A stretch of 64,000 bases of DNA from Ursus arctos (GCF_023065955.2 NW_026623019.1:17674350-17738349); one strand, 5' to 3'; positions 35,857-46,697 are shown, counted from the stretch's first letter. Notes: generated from the sequence alone by a model not told the origin. Numbers and translations are program-made.

Positions 35857-36060
35857 GTTTGCAGATGGAACTTTCTACGATGATGCAAATGTTCTCTCTC
35901 TGGTCTTTACCTATGTTCTTTAGTAGTGACTATTCGCATGTGCCTACTGAGCATTTGCATTACAGTGAAATCAAGGGACTGAATTTTAAATTTGTATCTA
36001 ATTTTAATTAATTTAAATTGAAATGGTCACATGTGGCTAATGACTGCCGTGTTTAGTTCG
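35857..36060. mobile_element. AT-rich non-autonomous DNA transposon remnant
   Basis: GGAACTTTCTACGATGATGC, AAATGTTCTCTCTCTGG, TGAGCATTTGCATTACAGTG, CTGAATTTTAAATTTG, TTTTAATTAATTTAAATTGA and TCACATGTGGCTAATGACTG follow a dispersed family I know as a short hAT-type element. The exact family name is not assigned. Confidence 0.55.
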
Positions 36061-36104
36061 GGTTTAGACGAGGTCTCTGAAACTGGAATAAGCATCATGG
36101 AAAC

Positions 36105-36245
36105 AGATTTTGGTGCAAATCCAAGCTCTGCCACTTACTATCTAACAACCTTGAACAAGCTATTTAAACATACTTCCCCAGTGTAAAATAGCATATTAGT
36201 GGGAGAAATGTCATGAAATTAAATATGGCAAAGTAACCAAAACCC
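36105..36245 (+). repeat. MIR
   Basis: CCAAGCTCTGCCACTTACTA, ACCTTGAACAAGCTATTTAA and CCCCAGTGTAAAATAG are the MIR core in the correct order. Confidence 0.65.
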
Positions 36246-36409
36246 CATTTCAGTCCGTGTTAGTCTCCTTGTTGTCAATGGTCAGAAGATATCTGCCCTC
36301 CAATTTATGCTTCCAAAGAGAAAACCACCAAGCAACCAAAGCCTGGAATGTCAGATGCCAAATTGCAAATGGCAGACTGTTTCTGGAAAGTGGGGCTGAA
36401 AATTTCCAT

Positions 36410-36505
36410 TTCTGTTTTATAGACTTTTATATTCCCTGAACTTTTTTTTCTTATATAACAAATTTTACTTTGATCAAAAATAGTAATAATAACAATTTAA
36501 AAAGC
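36410..36505 (+). repeat. Possible old L1 tail
   Basis: TATATTCCCTGAACTTTTTT and ACAAATTTTACTTTGATC with an A/T-rich end resemble an L1 3' terminus. Confidence 0.35.
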
Positions 36506-36855
36506 GCTATATCGAAGTCTGAGGTTTTCTTCTGGTATTCCCAAGGCAGGGAGAGTGGCAAGGTGGACACAAGAAAGGTAGGTTCACAGCCCTTGAGCAG
36601 GTGAAAGGGACAGGAATGTGGACCTGGCAGCCAGTCTGTAAGTCTCTGAGGCCTGGCTTGATGCCAGTACCATGTGTAGCCTGAATGCCCAAGGCCGCTA
36701 AGTACAATGCAATTAATTAGATTAACCAGGTTAATATCAGTGCCTGCCAGGCTGGAGGTTTTTCTCATCCATTCCAGGGAGATGGGCCCTCCTGTGGTCA
36801 CATGCTAAATGATCATCAGGTAATTTTATTTTATAAATTTATCCATGACAGTTAA
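36506..36855. other. Unique non-coding DNA
   Basis: A 116-codon minus frame without domain. No repeat recognised. Confidence 0.4.
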
Positions 36856-36857
36856 AG

Positions 36858-37640
36858 GTAAATGACACCCTCACACTGTAAACTGAATGTTTCTGGAAGG
36901 CAATTTGACAAAATGTGTACTTAAAAATACTCACTACGTTTTGATCCGGTAATTACATTTATTGGACTTTGCCACGAGGGGAAAAAAAAAAACAGATAAT
37001 TAAGCAAAGATGTCTATATAGGAATGATTGCTCAACATTTTATGTAGTAAAGAACGGTGACAATCTAAATATTCATTAATAGAGAAGTAGCTTAAATAAA
37101 TTAATACATATTTACGTCATGAAATACTATGCAACCCATGAAAATGATGCCAATTAATTCTGATGTAGACAGATGTTCAATATATTACAAAATGGGGCGC
37201 CTGGGTGGCGCAGTCGTTAAGCGTCTGCCTTCGGCTCAGGGTGTGATCCCAGCGTTCTGGGATCAAGGCCCACATCAGGCTCCTCCGCTGGGAGCCTGCT
37301 TCTTCCTCTCCCACTCCCCCTGCTTGTGTTCCCTCTCTCGCTGGTTGTCTCTCTCTGTCAAATAAATAAATAAAATCTTTAAAAAATATATTACAAAATA
37401 TCATGTAGAATAACATTTGTTAAAGTAATCGATGTAATTTATGGGTCTTTGTGTGTGCTTATGCATAGGAAAAAGGTTTAGAAGAAAATAATCCAAAAGG
37501 TTTTAAGTGCTTTTCACTGGAGAGTAGGAATTCAAGTGACTGGTCTACTTACTGGCCTTCTGTTATATTTAAATTTTTTAAATTATTTAATAGATGCACT
37601 GTATTAAATAAGAAAGAAGACAAAATAAAAGGCTGCCCCT
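36858..37640 (+). mobile_element. Old L1 3'-end, split by a SINE
   Basis: GTTTCTGGAAGGCAATTTGA, ATGTGTACTTAAAAATACTC, TGATCCGGTAATTACATTTA, GGTGACAATCTAAATATTCA, TGAAATACTATGCAACCCAT and TCACTGGAGAGTAGGAATTC follow the old L1 3' sequence (CTGGAGGGCAATTTGGC...). No open frame. Confidence 0.65.
37194..37384 (+). mobile_element. Young CAN SINE, exact 15-bp target-site duplication
   Basis: Close to the bear-type consensus; GATCCCAGCGTTCTGGGATC and a full-length body. AATATATTACAAAAT occurs at 37179-37193 and 37385-37399. Confidence 0.97.
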
Positions 37641-37852
37641 GCTGTCAATTCCACAGGTGAGTTCTGCCAAACCTTTAAGGACCAGGTAATTGCCACATGA
37701 TTTATATTTTATCATAGCATAGAAAAAAATAGAAAAATTTTTAATCAATTCTATCAAGTTAGTATAACAAGCAAAAAATACTAAAGAAAATCGAGTTTAT
37801 GAATACAGACATAAAATCATAAGAAAAAACAGCAAATAAGATTTGGTAATAT

Positions 37853-37914
37853 ATTACTAGAATAATAGGGATAATAATAATAATAATAATAATAATCCCT
37901 ATTACTCTAGTAAT
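37853..37914. repeat. Near-perfect inverted repeat around (AAT)n
   Basis: ATTACTAGAATAATAGGGAT (37853-37872) and ATCCCTATTACTCTAGTAAT (37895-37914) are reverse complements except one base. The 22-base loop is AAT repeats. Read directly from the text. Confidence 0.97.
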
Positions 37915-38217
37915 TCAAGAATACTGTACTATCGCATATATAGAGAAATAAGTTATCACATAAAGTCAAAGTTGGACAACCAAACAATCATTTAGATATA
38001 TACATACTCTATTCCTGATTTAAAACAAAGTAACTCTAGTAAACCAAGAATAAAGTAACTATAATAAAAAAAAAAACTTTCTCAAATTCCAATAGTAAAA
38101 CACCTATACATATTCCATGAAATTCAGGACCAAAATAAGGATGCCTACTATGGTGAATACCACTGACCACTGTACTGCAAGTTCTAGCCAAAATACAAGC
38201 TGAGCATTAAAATGGAA

Positions 38218-38803
38218 TTAAAGTCCTGTGTTCCCTCTAGCTATTACCAAAAAGATAAGAAACAGCAAGTGTTGGCGAGGATGTGGAGAGAGAGATTTGC
38301 TCCTACACTGTCGGTGGGAATGAAAATTAGTGCGGCCACTCTGGAAAACAGTATGGTGGTGCCTCAAAAATTAAAAATGAAGCTACCGTACGATCCAGTA
38401 CTTACACTACTGGGTATTTATCCAAAGAAAACAAGACACTAATTTGCAAAGACAACGCGCTGTACGTACGTCCACTGCAGCACTGTCTGCAACAGCCAAG
38501 GTATGGAAACAACCCAGGTGTCCATCAATGGATGAATGGATAAAGATTTTGTGAGACACATACACACACCGCAGAATACTATTCATCCATTAAAAAAAAA
38601 AAAAAGAAATCTTGCCATTTGAAACAACATGGATGGATCTGACAGCATTATGCCAACCAGAGAAAGACCCCCACATGTGGAATTTAAACAACCACGACAA
38701 ACCCAAGCTCACAGAGGTGGCTGCCGGAGGCCAGGGGTTGAGGGGGGCGGTTGGGTAAGCTGGGTGAAAGGAGCCAAAAGGCTTAAAAAAAAAAAAAAAG
38801 AAT
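38218..38803 (+). mobile_element. L1 3' end nested in older L1
   Basis: AGCAAGTGTTGGCGAGGATG, CACTCTGGAAAACAGTATGG, CAACCCAGGTGTCCATCAAT, TGAAACAACATGGATGGATC and a final 15-A run. ATTAAAATG occurs at both ends (38208-38216 and 38804-38812), consistent with a short target-site duplication. Confidence 0.8.
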
Positions 38804-38944
38804 TAAAATGAAAGAATGAAAAAAAACCCAAATACTAGAAACAAGACAAAATTATTATTATAGGGGATGATATAATTGCTATTCTTGAAAAAGACAACAC
38901 AAACTACTAAAAAACTATTACCGAATTAAGAAAATGAAATATTC

Positions 38945-39060
38945 CACAAACGTCTACCAAATGTGTACCATGTTAAAGCCTGAGGCAGGTGCTAGGGACG
39001 CCACAGCAAATGAACAGAGAGACCCCGGGTCAATCTTAGAGGCTGACGGAGAATAAAGCA
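38945..39060 (-). repeat. L2-like fragment
   Basis: AAATGTGTACCATGTTAAAG, GGCAGGTGCTAGGGACGCCA and CAGCAAATGAACAGAG recall the inverted L2 end (CTATGTGCCAGGCACTG...GGGATACAGCAGTGAAC). Confidence 0.4.
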
Positions 39061-39345
39061 AAAATCTATGTTCCTCAGACTTTTTTGTCCTGTGCTCGTG
39101 AACAAAGGCGGGCGACATCAGTTCCCATTTTTAGGCAATTCAGTAAACGAGCATTAAAGCCCACTTATAAATGTACAAAAATCAACAGCTCTTCTGTAAT
39201 CAGCAAACACCAGTTACAAGATATAATTTAAGAACAGTCTGTTCACTACAGCAATCAAAAACAAAATATAAAATATCTAGAAATAAAAACAGGGAAAATG
39301 GAGGACCTATATAAATAAAAGTACAAAATTTCACTTACTGAGGTA

Positions 39346-39456
39346 GAAAGAAGGAAAGGAAGGAGGGAGGGAGGGAGGGAGGGAGGGAGGGAAGAAAAGG
39401 AAGGAAAGAAGACGGAGAAAAGGTGTTTAAAAAAGCGGGGGGGGGGGGGGGGGGGG
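39346..39456. repeat. (GGGA)n/(GGAA)n tract and 20-G run
   Basis: Purine tract of GAAAGAAGG, then eight GGGA units, GAAG variants, and after a short gap 20 G at 39437-39456. Strong G-quadruplex potential on the plus strand. Confidence 0.95.
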
Positions 39457-40575
39457 AGGGCATACCATGTTCCTGGACTGTGACAATGTAAATTTCTCCC
39501 AAATTATCCTATATATTTTGTGCAATCACATTCAAAATACCCATGGGCTGTTTTTTAAGACGTTGACAAAATAATTATAAATTTCACTTGAAGAGTAATT
39601 GTGTGAGAATGGCCAAGAATTTTCCTTTACGGAAAACTAAAACGAACCACTCCAAGAGAGAAGTCGTGATATCAAGCACGCATTTTCAGACACAAGCGGG
39701 CTGAGAGCCCGGCCGCGCGGCAAGACCGCCCTCCCTGGCCTGCCGCGTGCAGCTCTCGGGCCGGCGTGTACTCTGTACACAGCCAGCGTCCGTCTCCATC
39801 TCTCTACAGCCTCTCACGGCCGAGCGAGTCCCCGAAAAGGAGGCCGCAGAAGCCAGATGTGTACGGGGGCCTCACAGACGGGCGTGAGAGCTGGCTCCCG
39901 GTACAGAGAACGGAACTTCACGACGGAGGGTTCAAGGGCACACACTGAAACTCAAGTCATTCCTCGGATGGGAAAGAGGGAGAAAGCTGGAGAAACACAG
40001 ACGCTGACCAATCAATGGAAGTCTTTATGGGGCCACAGTAAGGTAATACAGCAACATTTCACGATTTCATATGACAAAAACGATCTATGCGAATGCCCAT
40101 GGAAACCCGAGATCAGATCGATCATTTTTAGTAGTGACGTTTACATCTCCTTTCATTTTAATAGCACTCTAAGACTATAACCCACTCAGCCACCTATTTC
40201 TCAACCATTACCTGCTCCCAGGGCTTTCTGAGCGGATGAAAATTCAACCCGGGAAGGAGAGGTTAGGCACCTTTTACAGGCACAGGTGAGGGGCGGTACG
40301 GGCCTGACAAACCTGCCATGTGCCACAGACAGAGCGAGCTGCGGCTGAGGCTGGAGCTGCACTTTCAACGTCTGGGTCTGAAACAGGAACCCTCCCCCCC
40401 ATCCCCGGCCGTGTTTCCACAGTCATGGAGCTAATGAGGTCCAGGGTGCCAGAAAGTTACAAGCTTCCATCCCCTTGTGCACAGTCAGCTGTGTTCCCTT
40501 CTGAAACTACAGGCCGCATGCCCAAGCCTGACCAGACAGCAGTCTTTAAAAATTAAATATTGATTGTTCCAAGAG
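39457..40575. other. Unique DNA including a CpG-rich patch
   Basis: 39690-39935 is rich in CpG (GCCCGGCCGCGCGGCAAG, CACGGCCGAGCGAGTCCCCG) in an AT-rich setting. Frames of 60 and 107 codons overlap there but have no domain. The remainder is ordinary. Confidence 0.45.
39690..39935. promoter_or_regulatory. Candidate small CpG island
   Basis: Local density of CpG, a GGGCTGAGAGCCC mini-palindrome and GCCGCGCGG. No TATA box, exon or gene lies next to it. Might be an orphan CpG island or an old GC-rich insertion. Confidence 0.25.
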
Positions 40576-40579
40576 GGAC

Positions 40580-40780
40580 CGATGATAATAACTAACACAT
40601 GTCGTGCTCACTCTGCCAGACACTGTTCTAAGGACTTCAAAGATACTTGGTCATGTCATCTCTACAGCACGCCTTACAAAGCGGACACTCGTACAATCAT
40701 ACCCCCATTCACAGATGATAAAACCGAGGCACAGAGAGGCCACCTAACTCCCCCCAGGCCACAGGGGCCACAAACGGTAA
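40580..40780 (-). repeat. MIR
   Basis: GCCAGACACTGTTCTAAGGA, CATACCCCCATTCACAGATG, AAAACCGAGGCACAGAGAGG and CTCCCCCCAGGCCACAGGGG are the inverted MIR core. A 14-G run follows at 40784-40797. Confidence 0.7.
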
Positions 40781-40797
40781 AGCGGGGGGGGGGGGGG

Positions 40798-41515
40798 TTC
40801 TAGGTTGTGCTCTGGGCTTGCATCTTCCATTTTCAATCAGAGTGCCTAGCCACGCCTGTCACACAGATCTCCATCCCTCTGTGCACCCCAAGGCCAGCAA
40901 CTAAGAGCACTCTCTCCAATGCTAAAATACGCATACGAGGGCCCAGCTAAATTACCCATGATAACGTTTAATTAATACAAATTGCCAAGCATGGCTAATT
41001 GCTGCCGGTACGCTCTCTCCTATAATGATTCATATAAAAATACGGAGGTAAATCCCCACTGTACTTTGTTACATGGCTGGAAATATTCTTGCACGGTGTT
41101 TGGAATGATTCAAACTACAAAAATCTAGCCTGAAAATAATAAAGTCAACCATCAGTCTGTGAAACCTTATTCTGGTATCAGACCACTGTGACAAGCCGTC
41201 TCTGAATGGCCACAGCCGCACTGGGATGACCCTTGGTCCACCCTGTCTTGTACTCTTCCTGCATATTTATCTTATTAACCAAAATACAAGTTCCTTGAGA
41301 CCAAGGGCCATCCCACTGAACCTTGCAAAACACTTTGTACATAGGTACTCGACATATTTTTGGTGACCAGGGATTAAGTGGAATAAAATATTTTATTACG
41401 GCAAACAAAAACATTCTAAATCCCGTAAATAAATCTCAGACAGCCACATGAATCATTTTGACAATTAAGTTCCCACTGCTAGCAATGTCTCTAATTCATC
41501 ACATTCAAGGAATGC
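40798..41515. other. Unique DNA with conserved-element-like AT-rich part
   Basis: No gene. 40920-41060 has homeodomain cores; see the separate entry. A 78-codon minus frame at 41178-41414 lacks a domain. Confidence 0.4.
40925..41060. promoter_or_regulatory. Candidate conserved regulatory element
   Basis: CAGCTAAATTACCCATGATA, GTTTAATTAATACAAATTGC and ATGGCTAATTGCTGCC lie within 70 bases, followed by TATAATGATTCATAT. Several homeodomain-type sites in unique DNA. Confidence 0.27.
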
Positions 41516-41517
41516 TC

Positions 41518-41755
41518 AGTGGATACCAGCAACTGCAATGAGAGCTTTATTTGAACTAAATCAGTTAAGCCGCACGGTGCCTTATGAGAATGATCCTATT
41601 ACATAATCATGCCCATTTCACAGACGGGGAAACTGAGGTTTAGAAAAGTAAAGCAACTTAGCCCAGGTTCTACCACGAGTAAGGGATGGGACTAGGATTC
41701 AAACCCAGCCCTCTGCTTCCAGAGATGAGCTCTTAACTCTTTGTCTCCCAAACTA
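41518..41755 (-). repeat. MIR
   Basis: CCCATTTCACAGACGGGGAA, ACTGAGGTTTAGAAAAGTAA, AACTTAGCCCAGGTTCTACC, GGATTCAAACCCAGCCCTCT and GAGCTCTTAACTCTTTG cover the inverted MIR almost end to end. Confidence 0.75.
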
Positions 41756-42655
41756 TCCCCATCTTCTACCACCACCCCACTCCCCACCTGCAGTTAGACC
41801 ACCAGAAGACTTGTACCTGCAGCTCAACCCTCCTCACTTCCTAAACTACATGTTAGTGTACATGGCATCAGTCTTTTAATGCAGGACCATAGAAAAGAAC
41901 AAGTCCCATAAAGCCCATGCTGCCATGAGGGCCTTGCCTGTCTTATGACTCACTGCGTTCCTTTGAAGACCATTTAGGAAGCAGCCTCTGGTCTTGGCAT
42001 CAACCTCTGTGTTACACAGTTTGTTTAAAGGACATCACAAATTGTCCAGGTGATAAGCCTTCTGGCTTCCGTGGTGAGCAAATTGCTAGGAAGTTCCATG
42101 CCCCACCTGAGATCCACTGATGCGCTCACAGACACGTACACACAATTTCATTCTACTTCCACTTTTCATCATATGGTTGTTTTGACGTGTTCACCTACTT
42201 CTAACTTACATTATCTTATATTTATATATAAAATGAGAGCATCTTTAAAATGCTTTGAGGACAAGACAGACTGCAAATGAAGTGCCCAGTACATGTTCAG
42301 CTCCTTTTCAACAATCAAGGCAAAAGAACATTCGGGAGGCAAGGGTTAGAGTCCTAACCAGAGGAAAGAACTGGCAGTTCGCAGACTTTACCCAGCCAAT
42401 AAAAATTGTTTTTAAAGTCTAGGCAATAGTTTTTAAATTTTTTAATTAGTTGGCAACATTTAAAATACAAGGGATTTCACTCATAAACCCAGATTCCTTG
42501 TTTTTCTTAAAAAACTGGAAGCTCTGTCAACCCCTACGCCTGCGCTCCATACAAAGCAACATTTGCAGCTGAACACCAACGTCAATGAGCCATGAGACTT
42601 TAGTTTGCCAAAGTCCCCACCCAGACGGTGCCACTCATTTAAACCACCCACTTCA
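41756..42655. other. Unique non-coding DNA
   Basis: Short frames only; no repeat recognised with confidence. Confidence 0.4.
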
Positions 42656-42658
42656 ATC

Positions 42659-42842
42659 ATGGTGGCGGCGAGCTTAGCAGCCCCGGACTCGATCAACAGC
42701 AACTCTACTCCTGATAGGGAAATAAACGTGCACGTACAATTATTAGACAAGGTTTTGCAGCTGCTGGGGGAACCTCAGAATAGCCCCCTTGGAGTTCCTG
42801 GATCTCAAAGGATGGGATTGCTTGGAAACTTGGCTGGAGAGA
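42659..42842 (+). CDS. Weak first-exon candidate (unidentified)
   Basis: ATGGTGGCGGCG opens a frame of about 61 codons (MVAASLAAPDSINSNS..., with an LLDKVLQLLG segment that could be helical) that reaches GAGAG followed by GTAAGAAG, a good splice donor. The frame is also open upstream to 42605. No CpG island surrounds the start and I know no protein with this start. Chance is the leading alternative. Confidence 0.13.
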
Positions 42843-42849
42843 GGTAAGA

Positions 42850-44930
42850 AGGGACACACTGGATAGCGGCCTCTATTTACACAACCTTCTGAGCCAGGGC
42901 GCATCCTTGAGCTACTGGCAAGAACTCCCAAGGAAGTTCCTTCCCCAGCCGCACCCTGGCCTCCACTCCCCACCCAAACCCCGTGACTGACCGGCTGTCC
43001 CCAGGACCACACAGCCCAGGGCGAAAAGGGAAAATGGCACAAGCAAGTCATCGTTCTCCAGGGGCTCCTACCCACCCCCCACGACGCCCTTCCTCGACTG
43101 CCCACCTGGAGGCGCCATGAACACAACAATCCACACTTCTCAAGGTCAAAACAAAACCAAGTCCCTGGAAAAACAACTGCAGTGGCCATTGTTCGGCCCA
43201 CAGGCATTTGGAGAGTTCATGCAGAAAAGTCGAAATTTCCCCTCGCAGGAAGTTCCTGGAAGGAAGTCGGTGCCCTGAGGCTCAGCCACTCCTCAGACCA
43301 GAGAAAACAAAGGCAATGCAGGCATGTACGCTCCAGAAGGGCCACAGCATCCTACTAGAGGAAGCAGGGTCCCAAGGCAGCAGGAGCATTAGTGAGGACC
43401 GGGTGCTAAGCTTTCCTGGCAGGGAGGGTCTGCGGAGCCCCGTCAGCCTCTCACTTTGCACGTCTGAGGACGGCTGGTCGTTTTCGGCCACATTTTGATC
43501 CGGATCCAAACATGAAAACGGCTGAAGACTTGAATGCGACTGTGGGCGTAAGCTGTTTGCCACCCCACCCCAGCCTACCATTGTCCTGGTTCTTTGGGAA
43601 CTCGAGCCCTCTGCCATTAGCGATAGCAGTCCCTGGTGCCTGGGAAACAGCAGCGATATAAGAGTATATTGATACAAGAGCGGAAAGTTATTCTCCAGAC
43701 TGTGCATCCACAACTGTTAAAATCTTTTTTCTCAAATTATCTTAAAAGTAACACATACGCAGTTAAATTTTTCCAAACAGAACCAGGTGAAAATAAGCGG
43801 TAAGGAAGTGTCCCTGAGCCCAGAGTCCCCATTTCCACTCCCTTCCACTATTATTGTTTTTAGTCCTTGTGGTTATCAGCTTAACCAAATAATACGCTTG
43901 TATCTCTTCTTGATTTGTCAACCTCAGACAGAATCTATTGACTGCCTGCCTGCCTCCCTCGTATCTAACTCATTCACACTTCCTTCACCTCTAATTCTTC
44001 CCTAGTTTTCTTGATTATGCTATTTTTAGCTCTTCAATTGGTTAGCTCTGTTTCTTGTTTCAACAGCCTTACACAGTGTATCTTGACATCCCACCATGTT
44101 AGAGAAGGAAATCAGCATCCCGACGTATCCCTCTATGGCCTCTTGCCCTCCTGCTGTCTAGCCGTGGACTTCTGTCCGCTCTTTCCCTCTTCCCGAATTG
44201 CCAGGTTTTTACGCCTTGGTTTGTTTTTGGGTTTTGGGTCTTTGTTTTTGGGGGTTTTTTTTGTAGTTATAATTACGTCTTGTCTTGTGTGGAGATTAAC
44301 CAATAAACTATTTAGCTACATTTAAACATTCTGACTACGCAAACATTACTTCCTGCAGAACCAAGAGCACATCTCACCTCCTGGAGAAGTCAATACAATT
44401 CTGTCAGTGACCCTGGCTGAACCTCAAGGTCAAACGGTTCTCTTTTCTTACCCTGCACAAAACGCTCAAAATTGTATGATACCACATCTTAGATTGTTTT
44501 TACTTTTACATTTAAAAAAACATAGGAAATGATTCCTTGATTATCCACCTGTCCAAGCTGATATCTGAGCCCATGTGTTTTTTTTTTAAATCAAAACTAC
44601 ATGCATACGGACTCAATACAATCTGACATTCATCCCTTTCTCATAAAGAAGTGCACAACTGCAAAAACCCAGGGAACAGCTACTGAGCTCAACAATTAAG
44701 CCAATAACAAGCACCCCTGAGGCCCAAATGCTCCAAGGCATATGCCCAAGGGAAGGGCTTGGCATCCGATGAGATGACACCCCCCCCCCCGCCCCGGGGC
44801 ACGCTGACTTTTTCTTTTCTTTTCCCATGTGTAGGCTGCTATGTGATTTAGCTTCTTACCTACCTGATTGTTATTACTATTTATTTGCTCAAAAAACAAA
44901 ACAGCAACATATTGACGATTAAAACCATAG
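42850..44930. other. Unique DNA, no gene recognised
   Basis: Minus frames of 154 (42743-43207) and 143 codons (43282-43713) occur in GC-rich text without domains or splice context. 43725-43960 weakly resembles an inverted old L1 3' end. A C run lies near 44781-44790. Confidence 0.4.
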
Positions 44931-44934
44931 TCTA

Positions 44935-45156
44935 GAGGCGCCTGGGTGGCTCAGTAAGTTAAGCTAAGCATCTGCCTTCCGCTCAGGCCCTGATCCCAGG
45001 GTCCTCAGATCCCAGGGTCCCCACCTCCGCCGGCAGGCTACCTCTTCAGCGGGCAGTCTGCTTCTCCCTCTCCCTCTGCCGCTTCCCCTGCTCCTGCTCT
45101 CTTTCCCTCTCTCCAACAGATATATAAAATCTTTTAAATAAATAAATAAAATAAAA
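44935..45156 (+). mobile_element. CAN SINE with internal duplication
   Basis: GAGGCGCCTGGGTGGCTCAG head; the A-box region contains a doubled GTTAAGCTAAGC and the B-box region repeats GATCCCAGGGTCC. Tail AAATAAATAAATAAAATAA. A short TAGTCTA/TAGTCTT pair may be the duplicated target. Confidence 0.88.
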
Positions 45157-45279
45157 AACACACGTAGTCTTAAATTATGTCCTTGGCAATGTTACGAAAC
45201 AGAAAATAGGTCATAACACCTAGCAGAGAGAAAATGGCTTGTTCCGGGAGATAAATTAATTTCTGAAATAGGCGAAGCT

Positions 45280-45540
45280 ACAGGAAAAGCAACGTAGCAC
45301 AGAAAAAAGAGCCGCGGTTTGGGGGTAAGACAAAGCTGAGTTTAAACCCTGGCTAAGCTGCTTTCCTGGCCGTCTGACCCTGTGCCTTGGAAGAGTCAGT
45401 GAAGCTCTGTGAACCTCTTTGCTGATGGGTAAGCACACGGAATACCATGTCCTTCACACAGACAGGGGCACTGTGAAGACAAAATGGTAAGTATAACACA
45501 GTCCCGGGCGCTTACAAATCAGTGCCTGGTAACACTAGAC
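45280..45540 (+). repeat. MIR
   Basis: AGAGCCGCGGTTTGGGGGTA, TGAGTTTAAACCCTGGCTAA, TCTGACCCTGTGCCTTGG, GAACCTCTTTGCTGATGGGT and GTCCCGGGCGCTTACAAATC cover most of the MIR in order. Confidence 0.65.
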
Positions 45541-45674
45541 CCTACATGTCCAGGCTCAAGCATCTCTCCAGTGAGATGTAATAACTGAAGACCATGCATC
45601 GAGCTGTATTTACTCGGGTCCTAGGAACAGAGGATGGGACTGATGGGCAAGCAGTATTGAGAATCTAATCATAA

Positions 45675-45845
45675 GGGACGCCTGGGTGGCTCAGCGGGTT
45701 AAGCATCTGCCTTTAGCTCAGGTCATGATCCCAGGGTCCTGAGATTGAGTCCCGCATCGGGCTCCCTGCTCAGTGGGGAGCCTGCCTCTCCCCCTGCTTG
45801 TGCGCTCACGCTCTCTGTCACATAAATAATATTTTTTAAAAAGAA
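45675..45845 (+). mobile_element. CAN SINE with exact 14-bp target-site duplication
   Basis: GGGACGCCTGGGTGGCTCAG head, GATTGAGTCCCGCATCGGGC B box, shortened body and a brief tail. GAATCTAATCATAA at 45661-45674 and 45846-45859. Confidence 0.96.
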
Positions 45846-46087
45846 GAATCTAATCATAAAACTGAAAGAAATGTACAAAATGAAGACAAGACCTACAATG
45901 CCAGCTGCAAATCTGATCATGCGTAACGTTACTACAAAATTCTTTGATAATCAGACTTGCTGGGAAAAAAAAGTTTAAGTCCCTTCTTTAATTTTAATTC
46001 TGAACTTCACCTTATATTAAGATATATTAAGATGTTTTGACCAGCAAGATACACCTTACCATGGACAATTAAGAAGTCATTCCAAGA

Positions 46088-46292
46088 TGGGGCGCCTGGG
46101 TGGCACAGCGGTTAAGCGTCTGCCTTCGGCTCAGGGCGTGATCCCGGCGTTATGGGATCGAGCCCCGCATCAGGCTCTTCTGCTATGAGCCTGCTTCTTC
46201 CTCTCCCACTCCCCCTGCTTGTGTTCCCTCTCTCGCTGGCTGTCTCTATCTCTGTTAAATAAATAAATAAAATCTTAAAAAAAAAAAAAAAA
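46088..46292 (+). mobile_element. Young CAN SINE, exact 17-bp target-site duplication
   Basis: Consensus-like copy with a long A tail. AAGAAGTCATTCCAAGA at 46071-46087 and 46293-46309. Confidence 0.97.
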
Positions 46293-46388
46293 AAGAAGTC
46301 ATTCCAAGAGATACCACTTTACTAGTAAAAAGGAAAAAAAAAATCCATAATTCACAATTTATTCAAATGTATGATTTAAAAAAAAAGA

Positions 46389-46590
46389 GGGGCGCCTGGG
46401 TGGCTCAGTCGTTAAGCGTCTGCCTTCGGCTCAGGGCGTGATCCCGGCGTTATGGGATCGAGCCCCACATCAGGCTCTTCTGCTATGAGCCTGCTTCTTC
46501 CTCTCCCACTCCCCCTGCTTGTGTTCCCTCTCTTGCTGGCTGTCTCTCTCTCTGTCGAATAAATAAATAAAATCTTTAAAAAAAATAAAT
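46389..46590 (+). mobile_element. Young CAN SINE, second in tandem
   Basis: Very similar to the copy 100 bases upstream (same GCGTTATGGGATCGAGCCCC and CAGGCTCTTCTGCTATGAGC) but with GGCTCAGTCG in the head. Inserted in an A-rich stretch, so the target duplication cannot be resolved. Confidence 0.96.
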
Positions 46591-46697
46591 AAAAAGAAAA
46601 AAGAAAAAAAAAGAAAAAGATTTTGCATGAATCCCTCTACAAGCTGGTTATAAAACTGTGAATTCTAGAATTCTGGACAATGACTACTCCCACATGT

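Larger units (their letters stand above)
37641..39340 (+). mobile_element. Old L1 ORF2 remnants, disrupted
   Basis: GGTGAGTTCTGCCAAACCTT, AGGATGCCTACTATGGTGA, TGCAAGTTCTAGCCAAAATA, GATATAATTGCTATTC, and CTTCTGTAATCAGCAAACAC are ORF2 words in plus-strand order. The tract is broken by an L1 3' end (38218-38803), an L2-like piece (about 38945-39060) and an AAT hairpin. Confidence 0.7.

Noticed and set aside
42743..43207. 154-codon minus-strand frame
   Set aside because: GC-rich low-stop sequence, no domain, Ser/Gly/Trp-rich, overlaps an opposite-strand candidate.
43725..43960. Possible inverted old L1 3' end
   Set aside because: Only a few words match; not enough for a feature of its own.
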